A DNA stretch of 28,435 nucleotides from Mesostigma viride (Eukaryota > Streptophyta > Mesostigmatophyceae > Mesostigmatales > Mesostigmataceae): positions 1-28,435 of the forward strand of contig RPFO01000049.1 in assembly GCA_009746045.1 (NCBI GenBank). The letters run 5' to 3'. Positions 1 to 7,589 of the stretch are shown one piece after another; within the stretch, counting starts at the first letter, position 1; each line of letters starts with the position of its first letter. The notes beneath the pieces are model-generated. The model made no database searches and was not told the DNA's origin. It was given only the letters and a program-made list of their open reading frames with translations. Position numbers and translations under genes: made by a program.

Positions 1-516
1 GAGTCGTTCAGGAGATGGAAATGTGTAGCCTCAAGTGTGCATTGAAAATATGGCTGGCTTACGTGTAGAGCGACTAGATGACCTAGACGGTGGGGCCGAA
101 AACAGCTTGCTATATCAGGGCGTGTGTTTCGAGCCTAACTGGCCGGGAGTAGTGGTGAGCACCATTGCTGCGATCGCTCTCCCACCATTTACGAGGAAAT
201 ACCCGCTAATGGAAAAGCACTGAAAAGCTCTAGCTAGCCAGTCATTATATGTTAGCACCGGTCATGCCCCGCCGACGCCCCGGCCCGCTCTACCGCCAGG
301 ACCCCAAGGTCGTGGCCGCCCGGCACCGCCTCAAGCGTAACCGGGACCCGGCTGCTGAAACCGGTGCTCAAGGCTGTCGCGTTTGCGTGCCATTATATCC
401 TAGCCTATCACTTGGAAGGCATATCCATAGCAATAGAGTACTCTTGTGTGTGATCCACTATATTTTTAAATGAAGTGGACTCGGAAATGATAGGTGTAGT
501 GGTCCTTGACGGCACC
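1..516. other. Left flank outside the transposons, no recognised gene
   Basis: This is the DNA left of the ACCAC target duplication of element 2. A GC-rich patch at about 255-370 is open on the plus strand (249-473, 74 codons) with an Arg/Pro-rich start, but it matches no family I recognise and then runs into AT-richer DNA. Removing element 2 rejoins this flank to position 27094. I see no RNA gene or promoter here. Confidence 0.5.
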
Positions 517-521
517 ACCAC
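517..521. repeat. Target-site duplication of element 2, left copy
   Basis: ACCAC directly precedes the TGTTACG start of the 5' LTR and is repeated directly after the CGTAACA end of the 3' LTR. A 5-bp duplication is normal for Ty3/gypsy integrases and fixes the element's outer limits. Confidence 0.9.
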
Positions 522-652
522 TGTTACGTCGCGTAACAATTCGTTGTAGTTACGGACGTAAATTAGGTCCTTGGCCTCGGTTGTTCCTAGGTTACGTGCA
601 GTTCTAGTTTGGACATGATTGTCCCCGTAACAGTACTGTGGTATAGTGGGTG
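522..652 (+). repeat. 5' LTR of element 2, first part (U3 start)
   Basis: This matches 26519-26649 nearly base for base and is interrupted at 652 by element 1. It begins with TGTTACG, then TCG, then CGTAACA, so the LTR terminus is itself a 17-nt hairpin whose right arm equals the far end of the LTR. Confidence 0.92.
649..652. repeat. Target-site duplication of element 1, left copy
   Basis: GGTG precedes TGTCACGG and recurs at 11789-11792 after GCGACA. The uninterrupted LTR at 26519-27088 has a single GGTG here, so this is a true insertion duplication. Confidence 0.82.
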
Positions 653-1485
653 TGTCACGGACGCGAGCTATGTCATCCGGGCGGCGCCCACTATGCACAA
701 GACCGGTGACGTGCGCAAGGAATTTGTTTTCTACGCATTTTCGACAAAGGCTAGTGACCGGGGGGGACACTAGCACTTGCAGCATAAGAGCGGACGAAAG
801 TGTACGTGCATGCGCGCCGGGCCAGGCACAGCTGGGCGCGCAGCACTGACTTGAGCGGACGGCAGCACAAGTGCGCAGCGTCGAGAGGATCATACGCGTG
901 TTAGTGGACAGCTGGAGCTGAAGCTGGACTGCTGGACTTCAACAGCGCCGAGGCTATTGACAGGCCAGGTGTCTTTGTGGTGTAGAATAGCGGGTCAACG
1001 TTATGAGGACTGGACAGAAAATGGAAAAGGACAATTTGCGGTGCGGAGCCAGATCGCTGGAATGAATGCGAAATCGCTGGCAGCCCTACAAAGGGATTTC
1101 TTCTAGAAAGGAACGATTAGACGCAATGTTTGCTGGGCCACTCACACGCAAGGTGTGAGCGTGCAGATTGTCTGAAGGATATTATGCTTCGACCTTGGTG
1201 GACGTGACTCAATGCGGACATTCCCAGGGACAGAAATGCCGGAGCCTCTAGGAGATGAGATCGGCAACAGGGTAGCAATTTAGATTTGTCGGGATGCCTT
1301 CCTGCTTTTGTTGGCATGTGTGGTAGAAAGCCAGGACGGCAACTGGAATGCGGTTTCTATTTGCATGGTTCAGGCAGCAAGATAGTTTTGGCATTCCTGG
1401 CTGGACTGACAAGTGTGGCGTGTGTCATGCGTGTGGCATGACGAATGGTTTGGTTCATAGTCGAAGAGGACTCTCACGCAGCGTG

Positions 1486-1499
1486 TAGTCTCTTCGAGT
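1486..1499 (+). promoter_or_regulatory. Predicted RNA 5' end / self-primer of element 1
   Basis: TAGTCTCTTCGAGT here is perfectly complementary over 14 nt to 1902-1915, directly after L. In Tf1 and related self-priming retrotransposons, the 5' end of the RNA folds back on the primer site and is cleaved to prime cDNA synthesis. By analogy, transcription should start at about 1486. The same bases can also pair imperfectly with 1459-1472 in a local hairpin. The complementarity is seen; the start site is inferred. Confidence 0.6.
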
Positions 1500-1615
1500 C
1501 TCTCGTTAGTGGCCTTCGTGTTTCTCCCTTTCCTTGGGAGCAAGGCCGGTAGCATGTCATGGAGCGCTGCCTAACTGCGGGCTCGTGAGCATGGAGTGCA
1601 TCGATATTGAGACTA

Positions 1616-1900
1616 TCAACGTGTTGTAATTGTATTAACTTTCTCAATAAATTCCGCATGTGCGGCTTCATCATCAGACTGTGCAAAGTGTGTGTTGTGA
1701 AAGCATTGTTCTATAGCAGGGGAGGCAAAAGCACCCTCTTGCACCATCATATTGTCGCAATTAGAGTAGTTGGAGCGTCTAGCTAACGCCCCAGCAAGGA
1801 TATTCAAACGCGGCACGCGACGGTACACAAGGGGATCAAGAAGGTGGTCATCAGGCACGAGGGACAGTTCCTTGTCCTCGGCTGAGAGCCCTCTTTTCAT
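1616..1900 (-). other. Antisense ORF in module L (94 codons), unknown
   Basis: An open frame runs antisense from an ATG exactly at the end of module L to 1616, with an identical partner at 11360-11644. The composition is that of an ordinary soluble protein: mixed, acidic and basic, not low complexity. I recognise no family. The copies are identical because the repeats are recent, so conservation proves nothing. It could be a captured gene piece or chance. Confidence 0.25.
1625..1651 (+). promoter_or_regulatory. Candidate polyadenylation signals in module L
   Basis: TGTAA (1625-1629), the usual signal in many green algae, and AATAAA (1646-1651) lie 140-165 bases downstream of the predicted RNA start. 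In the right-hand copy they are at 11369-11373 and 11390-11395, where they would end the genomic RNA. This would place the R region at about 1486-1670. Confidence 0.5.
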
Positions 1901-1901
1901 T

Positions 1902-1915
1902 ACTCGAAGAGACTA
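1902..1915 (+). promoter_or_regulatory. Self-priming primer-binding site of element 1
   Basis: ACTCGAAGAGACTA starts at the first base after module L and pairs perfectly with 1486-1499. No TGG-initiated tRNA site is seen here, so tRNA priming is unlikely. Its position defines the right end of the reverse-transcribed LTR as ...TTTTCATT. Confidence 0.65.
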
Positions 1916-2174
1916 GCTCCATCTGCAAAGGAACATTTTCATTTCAGCAAAGAGAGACGGTGTGCAGTTTTCTGGGGAAGACTAGCACACATAGTGGCCT
2001 GATCAACCATTAAGTCTTTCAGATTAGACCGTTGCTACTTGGTAGTGGTTGTGGCAGTTTATGTCATATCACACTAGGTCGGTCACAGCGTTTTTGGCAA
2101 GCCACGCAGGCTGTGCCAACACGGGCGTCGACACCGACGGGCAGGAGCTCTCCAGGGTCGATACCACCATCAAC

Positions 2175-4859
2175 ATGTCAGGAACTGACCCCACAGCATC
2201 AGGCAGTGGTGGGTCAGCGCCGGCAGCTACGGGCGGTCAAGCAACTGACCCGCCCAGCGGTCGTCTCGGCACTAGTGCGGACACCGCTTTGTTAGGTAAT
2301 GGAGCGCCTTCCCTTTCTTCGGCAGGGGACGGTGGTGCTCTTACCCAAGTGCTGCGCCTGCTGCAAGAGCAAGCGGCAGAGCTGGCGGCACTCCGAGCTC
2401 AGCAAGCGACGCAGTTATCGCAACAGGCGACGCTTGTTGAAGAAACTGTGCGACTTGCTTTGGAGCGCGCGGAATCTACGGCTGAAGCGAGGCGTGCTAC
2501 GGAGCGCGCTGAGCAACGGCGGCAGGCGGAGGCAACCACGGAAGCTGCACGCGCCTGCCAAGCTGCGGCCCAACGCGACGCCGAGGCCAGGCAGGCTGCC
2601 GACGAGGAGGCCGCTGCCGAGGAAGCGCGGCGACATGAGGCGCTGCGTGACCAACGCGGACACTTCGACGAAGAGCGCAGTGGGACAGGTCCACTACGCA
2701 ACGTTGAGCCCAGTCAGCCACGCGTCGGACCAAGCGGTCAACGGCGGGGCGACGGGGAAATGGCGCAGGATGACGAGCTGCAGCCGAACGTCGGTCGGGT
2801 AGGCACCCGGTCGACTGCCGACGCATCTTATACGCTGGGGGGGAACCTACGGGCACCCAACCAAGGCACGTTATCGTGGCGCGGCGGGTATGGTGCAGCC
2901 CCCAGGGGGGGAGCATCAGGTGGCTTGTTTAGCACAGGTCGGCCACCCATGACGGCGGCAGCAACGCCGTTGGGTGGCACCGCAGGGCGGCCCAGGCTTG
3001 GCGGCACTCGGTCAGACTTCGGCTGGGGCCAAGTCGATCGGGAGGTAGCCAGCATACCATGGGGTGAGGGCGACGACGTCCAGCGACCCCACCGCATGCC
3101 GTACGGCGTGCATGGCGAATCCACTCGTGTGCCATCGCTGCCCAAGGTGGAGCTTCGCGAGAAGTTCACCTCAGCAGGCACGGGTGCGACTTTAGAGGAA
3201 GCCTATGAGCTCTTCCGAGCTCATTGTAACACTTATCGTTATGCCTCGGGGTATCCTCTTCGCCATGAGATGGTGATGGATTTTATTCACCTTTTTTTCC
3301 ATGACCTGACCAAGAAGAAGGTCCAGGTTTTGGTCCAGCATTACCGAGCGCTCGTGGACCGATGTCATCGCACGGACATATGGTTTGCGCTCACGGACAT
3401 GGGCACACCGGATCTCGACTCGATCATCTTCGATGTCGACCCGGCAGAGCAGCTGTGGCAGCAACTGCGGCTGGAGTACCCAGTTGAGCACGTCAAGGCC
3501 ATCGCGGAATGGAATGGAGCGTTCACCGTCGCCGAGGGTGAGGATCCGGCTTTCTCCCTTGACCGGCTTCTCGCGTTTGCGGGCAAAGTGCCTGATTATA
3601 CGCAGACCAAGGCTTGCCGGTTATGGCGGAGTGCAGTGCCCCTGCTGGCCATCGATCTTCCGGAGCCGCCCGGTGGGGAGTGGACTTTGGTGACTCTCTG
3701 TGCAGCATTCAAGCGGCTGCTCAGGAAGCGTGCGGAAGGCGAGAAGGGTATCTCGTCTGAGCTGGCTGAGATGCGCAAGAAGATGGCTGAGATGGAGAAG
3801 GCCATCGCGGTCAAGGGTGGCCAGCGGCTGCCTGGTGCGGGGCGCGGTGAATATGTCGGCACTCAGGGTGGTGGCAACGCCGGTCACGGGGGCAGCGGCG
3901 GTGGCGGTCAGGGTGGCAGCGGCGGTGGCGGTCAGGGTGGCAGTGGCGGTGTCAGTCGTGGTGGCGGCGGCAGTGGCTACGGTGGTCGGGGTCGCGGTGG
4001 TGGTCGAGGCGGAGGCGGTCGTCCGCCGTCATCGGATGGGACTCAGGAGGCGCAGGGCGTGCAAGGCGCGCTGGGCGCACCCACCCCGTCACGCGGTAAA
4101 TGTTACCTTTGCGACAAGGATGGGCACCTTAGTCGCGAGTGTCCAAGCCGCTGCACGAAGCCGCATGGGGCAGACACGAAGTGGCACCTGATGAACAAGT
4201 GTCCAGCCGCGGGCATCAAGACGGTCCACTTCGCCGAGATGGCGGGCAAGACCGACTCGATGGAAGCCCAGGTGGCTGCCATCAAGCATGGTGAGGAGGC
4301 GACGGCGCCCCCCAACCAATTCGCGACGGTGTACCGGGAGGACCCATTCTGGGCGCCCATGCCGGGTGACGTCGAGATCAACGCTGCGGAGGCTACCAAA
4401 GGCAAGCAGGCACGCAGCCCGCTTTCTTTTCAGCAGGCACCCATGTTGCCTGCCGGGCAGTTGCCCGCGTCCTTTTCCATGCCGCTGGCTGGGGTGCAAT
4501 CTGCTTTTGAGCATGCGAACCCTGCTGGGCTGGAGCAGCGTAGGCGATTGGCGCCTGTGTACCCAATGCCGTTCATTGTGGACGTACCCATGTTTTCAGC
4601 ACGGCAGGTGGTCGACACCTTCGGGCAGAAGGGGGTTGAGTGGCTGGGGTCGGTTGTGTCCGAGATCCAGTTGTTCGCAGATGGGCATGATGTGCGCACC
4701 TTGCGCAATTCTGAGTCCGTCACCTACGGGCGTCAGCCGGTAGAAGCCGCAGTGCCCGTGGTGCAAGCGGGAGTGGTCAGCACAAGTAGCCAGCAGCGCA
4801 CTAGTGCAGTTCCCCAGGTTCCCACGGTGTTCCATACCCCAATGGTGAGCCGTCCATAG
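2175..4859 (+). CDS. gag: Gag of element 1
   Basis: This is the structural protein that packages the element RNA. The frame is open from 2049. I prefer the ATG at 2175 (context ATCAACATG) because the upstream stretch looks like leader. An Ala/Glu/Arg-rich segment encoded at about 2335-2690 should form a long coiled coil. A Gag core with conserved aromatic and helical residues lies at about 3130-3730. A Gly-rich tract built from repeated GGSGGGGQ-type units is at 3870-4030. A CCHC zinc knuckle (C-X2-C-X4-H-X4-C) is at 4101-4142, followed by further Cys/His residues. It ends at a TAG at 4857, but the -1 frame from about 4823 is open and leads into the protease, so Gag and Pol were probably one ORF with a base lost in a C-run. 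Confidence 0.85.
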   Translation: MSGTDPTASGSGGSAPAATGGQATDPPSGRLGTSADTALLGNGAPSLSSAGDGGALTQVLRLLQEQAAELAALRAQQATQLSQQATLVEETVRLALERAESTAEARRATERAEQRRQAEATTEAARACQAAAQRDAEARQAADEEAAAEEARRHEALRDQRGHFDEERSGTGPLRNVEPSQPRVGPSGQRRGDGEMAQDDELQPNVGRVGTRSTADASYTLGGNLRAPNQGTLSWRGGYGAAPRGGASGGLFSTGRPPMTAAATPLGGTAGRPRLGGTRSDFGWGQVDREVASIPWGEGDDVQRPHRMPYGVHGESTRVPSLPKVELREKFTSAGTGATLEEAYELFRAHCNTYRYASGYPLRHEMVMDFIHLFFHDLTKKKVQVLVQHYRALVDRCHRTDIWFALTDMGTPDLDSIIFDVDPAEQLWQQLRLEYPVEHVKAIAEWNGAFTVAEGEDPAFSLDRLLAFAGKVPDYTQTKACRLWRSAVPLLAIDLPEPPGGEWTLVTLCAAFKRLLRKRAEGEKGISSELAEMRKKMAEMEKAIAVKGGQRLPGAGRGEYVGTQGGGNAGHGGSGGGGQGGSGGGGQGGSGGVSRGGGGSGYGGRGRGGGRGGGGRPPSSDGTQEAQGVQGALGAPTPSRGKCYLCDKDGHLSRECPSRCTKPHGADTKWHLMNKCPAAGIKTVHFAEMAGKTDSMEAQVAAIKHGEEATAPPNQFATVYREDPFWAPMPGDVEINAAEATKGKQARSPLSFQQAPMLPAGQLPASFSMPLAGVQSAFEHANPAGLEQRRRLAPVYPMPFIVDVPMFSARQVVDTFGQKGVEWLGSVVSEIQLFADGHDVRTLRNSESVTYGRQPVEAAVPVVQAGVVSTSSQQRTSAVPQVPTVFHTPMVSRP

Positions 4860-4900
4860 CGTTCCAAGCAGTTGGAGCCTGTGGAGATGTATGGAGCGAC

Positions 4901-5650
4901 ATGGTGACATGTCCGTTGGTTGGCGCAGTCAAGCTTGATAGCGGTGCTCAGCCGCTAGTCATCAGCACAGACTTGGCCACCATGCTGAACCTGACCTACG
5001 AGAACGGTGGCTTAGTAGAAAGCCCCGTGTCTGTGTCAGGTTGGCAGGGTCCGGCTAGTAAGCCGTACGCTATGACGGCGGTTAAAGTCAACGTGATTTT
5101 CAATCCGTTGCGCGCCTCTAGCATGACCACCGTGTCCGCGTATGCGCTGGTGGTCAACAAGTGTGGATATTCCGCACTACTCGGGGTGGATGTCCTTGCT
5201 CGCGCCATGGTTCAGGTGGACTATAGGGCGGAGGAGGCATCTTACATCCCTGATTGGGATGGGGCTGGCCTGAAGCGGGCCAGTGTGCCGGTCTCATGCT
5301 TCAGTTCTTCAGCCGGGGCTGCACGCCTCAACCCTTCAGCGGCTGCGGGCGTGGTGGAGGTCAGCATGGTGGAGGTACGGGCGGCGGGCTCATCGGCGTG
5401 GGACAAGCATCGGACGGTGCTGCCTCAGCCAACGGCGAGCATTGCCAAGATGCGCACGCAGTGGTCGCTGGATGCTGTGACGTCCACGCGGCAGCTGGCT
5501 ATGCGCAAGCGGGTGACTGAAGCCGTCATCACCATTCCTCAGATGGCCAGCCATGGCCTCACTTTGGTGCAACCGGGTGTCTGGAGGCCCAAGGTAATTT
5601 TTCTGCTGCAATCTTACCGCAGGCCCCTGATTTTGCCAAGGGTGCGGTAG
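4901..5650 (+). CDS. Retroviral-type aspartic protease of element 1
   Basis: This protein should cleave the Gag-Pol polyprotein. The catalytic motif is LDSGA, encoded at about 4933-4947, and the second conserved block ALLGVDVLA is near 5177-5203, both as expected for a retropepsin monomer. The open frame extends upstream without a start codon to about 4823, which supports expression as part of a polyprotein rather than from the ATG at 4901. After the protease core there are about 120 residues of linker before the methyltransferase. The frame closes at 5648. The -1 frame continues into the methyltransferase, and the shift lies at a run of five T near 5593, where one extra T would restore a continuous frame. 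Confidence 0.8.
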   Translation: MVTCPLVGAVKLDSGAQPLVISTDLATMLNLTYENGGLVESPVSVSGWQGPASKPYAMTAVKVNVIFNPLRASSMTTVSAYALVVNKCGYSALLGVDVLARAMVQVDYRAEEASYIPDWDGAGLKRASVPVSCFSSSAGAARLNPSAAAGVVEVSMVEVRAAGSSAWDKHRTVLPQPTASIAKMRTQWSLDAVTSTRQLAMRKRVTEAVITIPQMASHGLTLVQPGVWRPKVIFLLQSYRRPLILPRVR

Positions 5651-6927
5651 TGTTGGAACTGTTTGCGGGGATCGGAGGGGGCATTGCAGGCTTTTTGGCC
5701 GCAGGCGGCGTGTGCCGTAAACTCATCGCGGTAGAGCCATCGCACAAGGCGCGTCAGGTGTACTTCAGTCACTGTGGCGTGTTGTCGCGAGAGTATCCCG
5801 CGCAGTTTCCGCCATCAGCATGGCGTGACCCGTTTGGGGAATGTCCTCAAGATATCCGAGCCATCGGTGAGGTGCAGGTGCAGCAGTTGTTGCGCAGGCA
5901 TCATGCCATCGACTTGGTAATTGCGGGTTGGGAGTGCCAGGGCCTGAGCCAGGCAGGGCAAGGGCGGGGGCTAGCCGATCCGCGTAGCGCGCTGTTCTGG
6001 GAACTGTTGCGTGTGGTGGGACTGTTGCAGTCGCGTCAGCCCCATCCGCCTGCGTATCTGTTTGAGAACGTTGTGGCGGGTGACAGCCCACATCAGGCGG
6101 TGCGGGAGGACTGGGCTACAATCGTGGCACTCCTGGGGGAGCCCATCGTGTGTGACAACGCAGGGCTGGGTGGGCTCACGCATCGTTTGCGTGCCTATTG
6201 GACCAACGTGGCGTGTGCGACCGGTGTGCAGGCGGTCTTAGGGGCCGTCGCAAGGCAGCATCCGAGTGTGTCTGCGGAGGTAGCATTGCCTTCCCACCTA
6301 GTCACGCAGAAGGTGGATAGCGAGGATCGCCCACCGTATGCACGCGTCAACCGGGTCGGGAGCCCCATGTGTGCACTGCCGACCCTGGTCAGTTACCAAG
6401 GGTCGACAGCATACCGTGATCGGGGTAAGGGTCTCGTTTGGGACACTACCACCGGTCTGTTGGTGCAGCCACCCGCAGAATTTCGTGAGGCCAGCATGGG
6501 TTTTCATGTCGGGGCCTCGGCGCTGCCGGGCGTGCTCGAGAGTGAGCGCTGGTCTTTGATAGGCCAGGCTATGTCGGTGTTGCAGGTCGGGTATGTGCTG
6601 CTTGCATCGGTTGCCGTGCGCCAGTCTGGGGGGGCGTCCCCAGCCAATCCGCCTCAGCAGGTTGAGGCGCGCGCAGCCAAACTGAAGCGCCCTGCAGCGA
6701 CGGGGACTTCATCAGCATGGGGGTGGCGTCTGCGACAGGTGTGGACTATCATTCTCATGACCGCCCTGCTGACCAGCACCGTGCTGGCCGGCGAGCCCAC
6801 GCTGCATCGGGTAATACACCGGCGGCACGCGAGGCTCCGGCGGTGGGTGTCACACCAGGTGTGGCAGCCTTTTCCTTGTTCCACGACGATGCGGCTAGGG
6901 CGCCGCATCTTGAGGCACATGCGGTAG
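5650..6927 (+). CDS. Cytosine-C5 DNA methyltransferase domain within Pol of element 1
   Basis: This enzyme would transfer a methyl group from S-adenosylmethionine to C5 of cytosine. Counting from 5650, motif I is LELFAGIGG (residues 2-10), the motif II acidic residue is in AVEPS (27-31), and motif IV has the catalytic Cys96 in GWECQGLSQAG. It continues with a conserved ADPRSALFWELLR block. Motif VI is FENVV (138-142), a motif VIII-like HRLRAYW is at 178-184, and IX/X-like segments lie at 278-320. The HRxRxxW form recalls DNMT3/DRM enzymes, while motif IV looks more like phage or bacterial enzymes. Glu instead of Pro precedes the catalytic Cys. The domain is about 325 residues with a short recognition region. 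It is not a solo gene: the frame upstream is open without a start from 5521 and downstream passes into RT by a -1 shift near 6699. The useful part ends near 6700. Confidence 0.86.
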   Translation: MLELFAGIGGGIAGFLAAGGVCRKLIAVEPSHKARQVYFSHCGVLSREYPAQFPPSAWRDPFGECPQDIRAIGEVQVQQLLRRHHAIDLVIAGWECQGLSQAGQGRGLADPRSALFWELLRVVGLLQSRQPHPPAYLFENVVAGDSPHQAVREDWATIVALLGEPIVCDNAGLGGLTHRLRAYWTNVACATGVQAVLGAVARQHPSVSAEVALPSHLVTQKVDSEDRPPYARVNRVGSPMCALPTLVSYQGSTAYRDRGKGLVWDTTTGLLVQPPAEFREASMGFHVGASALPGVLESERWSLIGQAMSVLQVGYVLLASVAVRQSGGASPANPPQQVEARAAKLKRPAATGTSSAWGWRLRQVWTIILMTALLTSTVLAGEPTLHRVIHRRHARLRRWVSHQVWQPFPCSTTMRLGRRILRHMR

Positions 6928-7589
6928 CTGTGGGTGATCCCGCGGATACGCACCCCTGGGCTATTGGCGAACACCTTTCTGATGCGCAGCGCTCAGCCAT
7001 GCTAAAGTGGCTAGGCACTGCAAGGGGGGCCTTCGCTTTCACAAGTGATGAACTGGGGTGTTTCAATGGTGGGACCATGCGTGTTCCATTGGACACTGAC
7101 ACTCCTTTGTTCCGACGCCAGCATCGCCTGAGTCAGGCCGAGTTGGATTTTGTAGCCGAGCAATGCAAGGAGTTAGAGGATGCCGGTATCATCAGGCAAT
7201 CTTCCTCCAGCTATGCTGCTGCCGTTGTCGTTGCGCCCAAGAAGGACGCTATCACCGGGGCATGGACGGGTATGCGCATGGCCACCGATCTGCGGTTGCT
7301 GAATGCACACACACCCGTGGACCGTTACCCCATGCCACGTGTGGATGATGTCCTGGATAAGATATCTCCTCATGTGAAGTTTGTGTCCTCGCTGGACCTG
7401 CGTAGCGGCTTTCATCAGATCGCAGTTGCGCCGGAGGATCAGCGGAAGCTTGCATTCTGGGGGGCGGCAATTTGTATGAGTGGGTGCGCATGCCCTTTGG
7501 GCACCGCAACGCTAGTGCTGTTTTCCAACGAGCTATGGACAAAGTGCTTGCAGGTCTTCCTTTCGCCGCTTGTTACATTGATGATGTAA
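6717..7589 (+). CDS. Reverse transcriptase, N-terminal part (element 1 Pol)
   Basis: This segment holds the fingers and first palm half of a Ty3/gypsy RT. An approach segment, GIIRQSSSSYAAAVVVAPKK, is encoded near 7185-7245, and the first catalytic aspartate lies in SSLDLRSGFHQI at about 7390-7425. The linker before it (6717-7000) joins the methyltransferase to RT and contains no recognised domain. The frame is correct to about 7460. There, in a run of six G, the conserved sequence moves to the -1 frame (7472 ORF), so residues after that point in this frame are not native. One more G would restore continuity. Confidence 0.85.
   Translation: MGVASATGVDYHSHDRPADQHRAGRRAHAASGNTPAAREAPAVGVTPGVAAFSLFHDDAARAPHLEAHAVAVGDPADTHPWAIGEHLSDAQRSAMLKWLGTARGAFAFTSDELGCFNGGTMRVPLDTDTPLFRRQHRLSQAELDFVAEQCKELEDAGIIRQSSSSYAAAVVVAPKKDAITGAWTGMRMATDLRLLNAHTPVDRYPMPRVDDVLDKISPHVKFVSSLDLRSGFHQIAVAPEDQRKLAFWGAAICMSGCACPLGTATLVLFSNELWTKCLQVFLSPLVTLMM

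Larger units (their letters stand above)
653..1901 (+). repeat. Left terminal repeat of element 1 (module L only)
   Basis: This 1249-bp module is repeated at 10396-11645 with one substitution and one 1-bp indel, both near 1197-1217. It starts TGTCACGG at the target site and ends CATT directly before the self-primer site. It lacks the 144-bp X module that accompanies the right-hand copy on both sides. It should hold the promoter of the element: the self-priming model puts the RNA 5' end near 1486. A hairpin CTCACAC-GCAAG-GTGTGAG lies at 1141-1159. No clear TATA box is visible about 30 bases upstream of 1486. Confidence 0.92.

Noticed and set aside
408-893. Minus-strand gene of 161 codons across the LTR/element 1 junction
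   Set aside because: It spans the left flank, the LTR of element 2 and L of element 1, so it can only have arisen after both insertions.
1897-1930. tRNA primer-binding site for element 1
   Set aside because: No TGG-initiated sequence follows the repeat, while a 14-nt self-complement does.
2399-2916. Long minus-strand open frames opposite Gag, methyltransferase and the third ORF
   Set aside because: They are GC-rich shadows of the plus-strand genes, with Arg/Ala/Pro-rich composition and no motif.
5650-6927. The methyltransferase as an independent host gene lying inside the transposon
   Set aside because: It has no start codon or untranslated gaps of its own and is in register with protease and RT apart from single-base shifts.
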